Notes under the pieces: generated by a model | Database searches by the model: none | What the model saw: the letters and a program-made list of their open reading frames with translations, nothing else | What the model was told of the DNA's origin: nothing | Source of the DNA: Actinomycetota bacterium | GTDB taxonomy: Bacteria; Actinomycetota; Actinomycetes; Streptosporangiales; Streptosporangiaceae | Length of the DNA: 64,000 bases | Assembly: GCA_019240215.1 (NCBI GenBank) | Contig: JAFAYQ010000038.1 | Location: 1 to 64,000 of the forward strand | Reading direction: 5' to 3' | Made by a program: the position numbers and the translations under genes | In this document: piece after piece, positions 60,857 through 64,000 of the stretch | Numbering within the stretch: position 1 is the stretch's first letter | How the letters are laid out: each line of letters starts with the position of its first letter

Positions 60857-61231
60857 ATGGACACCGACGACAGCAGCTGGGTAGACGGTGACGCGGGCCC
60901 GGTGGCCCGGCCCTACATGCTCACCGGGGGCCGGACCCGCCCGCGCGGCCGGACCCGCATCGACCTGATCGACTACATCGTCCGCACCGGCAAGTCGTCC
61001 GAGGACTACCTGGTCACGCCCGAACGGGTGCAGATCCTCAAGCTCTGCCAGCGCCCCATCACCGTCGCCGACCTGGCCGCGGCGACCAAGATCCCGCTCG
61101 GCCTGGTCCGGGTGCTGCTGGCCGACCTGGTCAGCGACGGCCTGGTATCGGTGCGCGCTCAGGCGCCGGCCGGCCCGGTCACCGACACCGGCCTGCTGCA
61201 GAAGGTGCTCAACGGCTTGCAGGCCCTCTAG
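60857..61231 (+). CDS. DUF742 protein (conservon component C)
   Basis: The 124-residue protein has the DUF742 pattern: VARPYMLTGGRTRPRG (about 16-31), LCQRPITVADLAAATKIPLGLVRVLLADLVSDGLV (winged-helix-like) near 65-100 and a short tail. Conservons normally continue with an ATP/GTP-binding protein gene, but here the next gene runs in the opposite direction. Its stop codon overlaps the stop of alpha/beta hydrolase 2 by 3-4 nt. Confidence 0.92.
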   Translation: MDTDDSSWVDGDAGPVARPYMLTGGRTRPRGRTRIDLIDYIVRTGKSSEDYLVTPERVQILKLCQRPITVADLAAATKIPLGLVRVLLADLVSDGLVSVRAQAPAGPVTDTGLLQKVLNGLQAL

Positions 61232-62094
61232 CGCACGAAGCCGAGGATCGCCGGCGCGGCCTGGACCCAGGTGTCGAACATGTTGTAGTGGTCGGTCTTC
61301 CCGGCCGCGCGGTCCTTGGCCGCCTGCTCCCAGGCGTCCTCCGGCCACGGTGGGTCGATCAGCTTGGCCCCGTCGATCAGGCAGCTGACCTCCAGCGAGG
61401 TCCGCTTCGGGTGGTCGATGTCGCCCGCCCCGCCCCGGATGATCAGCGTTGGTACCTGGATGTTATGGAAAAGGTCATCATCGACCCCCGGAATGGTCTG
61501 TCCGGGCTTGGACACGAATGCGTTCAGCCAGCGTGTCATCGTCCGCTCGAATTCGGCCGGGTCCTGGCTGAGGATGCGGTCCCGGTTCTTGGGGTTGGCG
61601 TCGGCCAGGGCCGTCCACTCGGGCAGGCCGAGGACCCCGGCCATGCCCTCGGTGCGGACGGCGCGGATGCTGGGCAGCGCGTAGTAGGCGCCGAGGCTGA
61701 ACGTCCCGATCACCCCGCCGACGATGTTCCAGACCACCAGCTTGGTGGCCAGCTCCGGGTAGAGCATCACGGTCAGCATCGAGTCGCGCGCCCCGCCCGA
61801 GCCGCCCGCGATGACGCAAGGGGCCGCGTCCAGCGCCGTGAGCAGCCCGCGCAGCGTCTCGGCGCGCATGTGGGACTCGGTCTGGCCGTAGAACTGCACA
61901 TCGGACTCGCCGGTGTTCGGACGGTCCCACAGCAGCACCCGCAGCCCGCCTGCGGCCAGCGCCTCGGCCAGCGGCCGCAGCCCGGGGATCTCCTTGCTGA
62001 ACCGGCCGCCCGGCGTCAGCACGATCAGCGGCGCCCCCGCGTCACCGATGAGGTCGTACACGACGTTGCCCCCGTTGATCTCGATCACCGGCAC
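61228..62094 (-). CDS. Alpha/beta hydrolase 2 of the regulon
   Basis: The 288-residue protein is a close paralogue of the hydrolase at 53784: both have LTPGGRFSK, DRPN, VQFYG, VIAGGSGGARDS, WLNAFV, KPGQTIPGV, DHPKRTS and WPEDAWEQA at matching positions. The nucleophile is Ser in GGSGG (about 98). Its promoter carries regulon motif copy c 28 bp before the start, in a region shared with the divergent double-TetR 2. It should act in the same pathway as the main operon. Confidence 0.9.
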   Translation of the reverse strand: MPVIEINGGNVVYDLIGDAGAPLIVLTPGGRFSKEIPGLRPLAEALAAGGLRVLLWDRPNTGESDVQFYGQTESHMRAETLRGLLTALDAAPCVIAGGSGGARDSMLTVMLYPELATKLVVWNIVGGVIGTFSLGAYYALPSIRAVRTEGMAGVLGLPEWTALADANPKNRDRILSQDPAEFERTMTRWLNAFVSKPGQTIPGVDDDLFHNIQVPTLIIRGGAGDIDHPKRTSLEVSCLIDGAKLIDPPWPEDAWEQAAKDRAAGKTDHYNMFDTWVQAAPAILGFVR

Positions 62095-62121
62095 CGTCCA
62101 CCGTCCCGCAGAAAGTCAGGC

Positions 62122-62139
62122 GATAACAAACGTTCGATC
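62122..62139 (+). promoter_or_regulatory. Regulon motif copy c (GATAACAAACGTTCGATC)
   Basis: It shares GATAACAAACGTT with copy a and lies 28 bp upstream of the hydrolase 2 start, where a bound repressor would overlap the promoter. Confidence 0.75.
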
Positions 62140-62251
62140 ACAACCTAGATCGCGGGACGGGGCGGCGCAAGACCCGGCCGGGGCGGGGCGGCCGATCGCG
62201 GACCCGGACCCGCGCAAGGCTTGTCCCGGCCCTCGGCAAGAGCTACCTTGG

Positions 62252-62270
62252 AACAAACGTTAGGTAACAC
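62252..62270 (+). promoter_or_regulatory. Regulon motif copy d (AACAAACGTTAGGTAACAC)
   Basis: It is identical over 19 bp to copy b 12.8 kb away and lies 80 bp upstream of the tetR2 start, in the same divergent region as copy c. Confidence 0.8.
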
Positions 62271-62349
62271 TGGCTGCTCCCGGCGGCCGGCAGCGGCGAC
62301 GGCTGGGCTGGCCGCGGCGCCGCCGCCCCGACGCCCCAGGGAGCATCGG

Positions 62350-63732
62350 TTGCCGACCAAGCCCCGGCCCAGCGGCCCGACCGCCAGCACCACCGGCCCT
62401 GCCGGCACCACCAGGGCCACCGGTACCGCTAGCACCATCCCGGCGGTCACGGCCGCCGACGGCGCCCGCCGGGCCGAGATCCTGGCCTGCGCGGCCCGGC
62501 TGTTCGCGTCGTCGGGGTCGGTCGGCACCTCGCTCAAGGACGTCGCCGCCGCCTGCGGGATCCTGCCCGGCAGCCTCTACCACCACTTCGCGTCCAAGGA
62601 AGCGATCCTGCTCGAGCTGCTGGTCACCTACCGGTGCGAGCTGGACGCGGCCGGCGCGGCCGCGCTCGCCCGGCTCGACCGGGACGACCCCGGCGATGCC
62701 ACCTTCGGCCAGATCATGGCGCTGGCCGACGCGATCGCGGGCATCGCCCGCCGCCACCGGGCCGCCCTGCAGATCACCATGTACGAGCCCCCGGCCGGCG
62801 CCAGCCCGCAGTTCGCGGCCCAGGCCCGCCGCGGCCCGGAGACGGTTGACGTGGCCATGGACCGGCTGCTGCGGCGAGCCCAGGACCGCGGCCTGGTCGA
62901 GGCCGGTGTCGGCCCCGCGGTGCTGGCCCGGCAGCTGGCCGAGAGCATGCGCCACGTCGCCCTGGCCATCCTCCTCGGCGGCCCGCCCGAACAGGTCGCG
63001 GCGGCCGTCTGCGACCTGCTGCTGTACGGGATCGCGGTCCAGCCGCTGGACGACGCCGAGCTGGACCGGTCGGCCGCCACCGCGGCCGCCGACGCCGCCG
63101 TCCGCGCCTGGGGCGAACCCGACGGCGGCGGCCCGCGCGACCAGCGCGACCAGCGCGACAAGGCGGCCGGGCTGCGCTCGGTGGCCCGGGCCGAGTTCGC
63201 CCGGCGCGGCTACGAGGCCACCACCGTGCGCGACATCGCCGCTGCGGCCGGGCTGGCGGCCGGCAGCGTCTACCGGATGATCGGCACCAAGGAGGCGCTG
63301 CTCGGGTCGATCATGAACGCCTTCCACGACCAGCTGTCAGCCGGCTACGACGCCGTGCTCGCCGCCGACGCCTCCCCGCTGGCCCAGCTGGACGCGCTGA
63401 CCTGGCTGAACCTCAACGTGCTGGACCGGTTCGGGCCCGAACTGGCCATCCAGGCGGCCTGGCTGCGGGCGGTCCCGCCCGCCGCCCGCGACCTGCGCCG
63501 CCCGGCTCGCCGGCGCGCCCGCCAGATCGGCGCGGTGGTGGCCGAGGGGCTGCGCTCGGGCCAGCTGCGGGCGGGCAGCGCCGTGCCCCCGCTGGACGTG
63601 CTGTCCGCCTGCGTCCGCGATCTCAGCTGGCTGCCGGCCTGGATGGTGCAGCAGCACGGCGCCCGGGCCGCCCTGGCCCACTCCCGGGCGACCCTGATCC
63701 GGGGCGCCGCCGTGCGTGGCCGGCGCGCTTGA
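62350..63732 (+). CDS. Double-TetR transcriptional regulator 2
   Basis: A TTG start at 62350 with GGGAGC upstream gives 460 residues; earlier in-frame starts would place the operator inside the gene. After a Thr/Pro/Ala-rich leader come two TetR units. Unit 1: SLKDVAAACGILPGSLYHHFASKEAI. Unit 2: TTVRDIAAAAGLAAGSVYRMIGTKEALL. Each is followed by a helical ligand-type domain. It is a paralogue of the protein at 48029 and is divergent from hydrolase 2. It is likely autoregulated through copies c and d. Confidence 0.9.
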   Translation: MPTKPRPSGPTASTTGPAGTTRATGTASTIPAVTAADGARRAEILACAARLFASSGSVGTSLKDVAAACGILPGSLYHHFASKEAILLELLVTYRCELDAAGAAALARLDRDDPGDATFGQIMALADAIAGIARRHRAALQITMYEPPAGASPQFAAQARRGPETVDVAMDRLLRRAQDRGLVEAGVGPAVLARQLAESMRHVALAILLGGPPEQVAAAVCDLLLYGIAVQPLDDAELDRSAATAAADAAVRAWGEPDGGGPRDQRDQRDKAAGLRSVARAEFARRGYEATTVRDIAAAAGLAAGSVYRMIGTKEALLGSIMNAFHDQLSAGYDAVLAADASPLAQLDALTWLNLNVLDRFGPELAIQAAWLRAVPPAARDLRRPARRRARQIGAVVAEGLRSGQLRAGSAVPPLDVLSACVRDLSWLPAWMVQQHGARAALAHSRATLIRGAAVRGRRA

Positions 63733-63745
63733 GACGGCAGCGCGG

Positions 63746-64000
63746 TTAGCGGGAGGCGGCCAGCGTCTTGCCCGCCTGGTGGGCCGCGTCGAGCGCGCCG
63801 GTGTGCATGGCCGCCGCCAGCTCGGAGAACTCGTCCAGCGCGGGGTTGACCCCGACCAGCGTGAACTCGCGCTCGACGACGGTCAGGTCGGCGCCCCAGA
63901 CCGTGCCCAGGTAGTGGGTCAGGTAGCCGGTCGAGTGGTCCCAGCCCGCGCGCGGAGTGCCCGGGCCGTAAGCCCCGCCCCGCACCGTGGCCAGCACGAC
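63746..64000 (-). CDS. FMN-dependent NADH-azoreductase-like protein (C-terminal part)
   Basis: The window ends inside this gene; 84 C-terminal residues are visible. The string RGGAYGPGTPRAGWDHSTGYLTHYLGTVWGADLTVVE-like region, in particular RGGAYGPGTPRAGWDH and the NPAL near the end, matches the C-terminal half of AzoR-type flavin oxidoreductases. It converges on the double-TetR 2 gene with a 13-bp gap. Confidence 0.75.
   Translation of the reverse strand, partial: VVLATVRGGAYGPGTPRAGWDHSTGYLTHYLGTVWGADLTVVEREFTLVGVNPALDEFSELAAAMHTGALDAAHQAGKTLAASR

Noticed and set aside
49474-62270. Mobile-element ends as an explanation of the AACAAACGTT motifs
   Set aside because: The copies sit at fixed places in promoters, are not in inverted pairs at the cluster borders, and no transposase or integrase gene is present.

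Overview
The window is very GC-rich DNA with strong third-position G/C bias, many GTG starts, 4-nt ATGA gene overlaps and actinobacterial hallmark families: glnA with a GlnR-type box, glnE, a DUF4191 gene next to lipA, a conservon-type sensor kinase/roadblock/DUF742 set, and F420/FMN-type luciferase-like oxidoreductases. It is chromosomal DNA of a filamentous or soil actinomycete; I cannot name the genus. I saw no rRNA, tRNA, CRISPR array, insertion sequence or prophage.

Layout. 0.4-6.2 kb: S9 peptidase, secreted GH43 arabinanase-like enzyme, small Cys/His protein, sugar porter, acetyltransferase. 6.3-14.9 kb: glnE, a toroid-repeat protein, an AraC regulator, an acetyltransferase and a cholesterol-oxidase-like GMC flavoprotein. 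15.3-18.9 kb: a four-gene operon of luciferase-like monooxygenase, MarR regulator, FMN reductase and Bcr/CflA-type exporter. 19-23.6 kb: a tautomerase with all six cis-CaaD catalytic residues, a possibly interrupted small gene, a Ser/Thr kinase and a luciferase-like oxidoreductase. 23.6-27.4 kb: glnA preceded by a GlnR box, an RDD protein, DUF4191 and lipA.

27.6-37.8 kb is a nucleoside salvage island. It holds psuK-psuG for pseudouridine breakdown, a BmpA-type nucleoside ABC importer translationally coupled to a purine nucleoside phosphorylase, and a divergent cdd-deoA pair. A strong hairpin lies between the binding-protein gene and the rest of the transporter operon. 38-47 kb is mixed: Ser/Thr dehydratase with an ArsR-like regulator, hydrolases, acetyltransferase, NYN/LOTUS protein, APH-like kinase, PucR regulator and a secreted lipase, followed by a decayed regulator remnant.

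47.5-63.7 kb is the most interesting part. Two regulators, each with two TetR DNA-binding units in one chain, bracket a set of uncharacterised catabolic-type genes: an EthD-like protein, two COG2159 amidohydrolases, a Rieske ferredoxin, an MFS carrier, two closely similar alpha/beta hydrolases, a NuoF-like flavoprotein and a 3Fe-4S-type ferredoxin. Four copies of an AACAAACGTT-centred motif, two of them identical over 19 bp, sit at the EthD-like/tetR1, amidohydrolase and hydrolase2/tetR2 promoters. This suggests one co-regulated system controlled by the double-TetR proteins. A conservon lacking its GTPase gene is embedded between the ferredoxin/VOC genes and the second hydrolase. The window ends inside an azoreductase-like gene.
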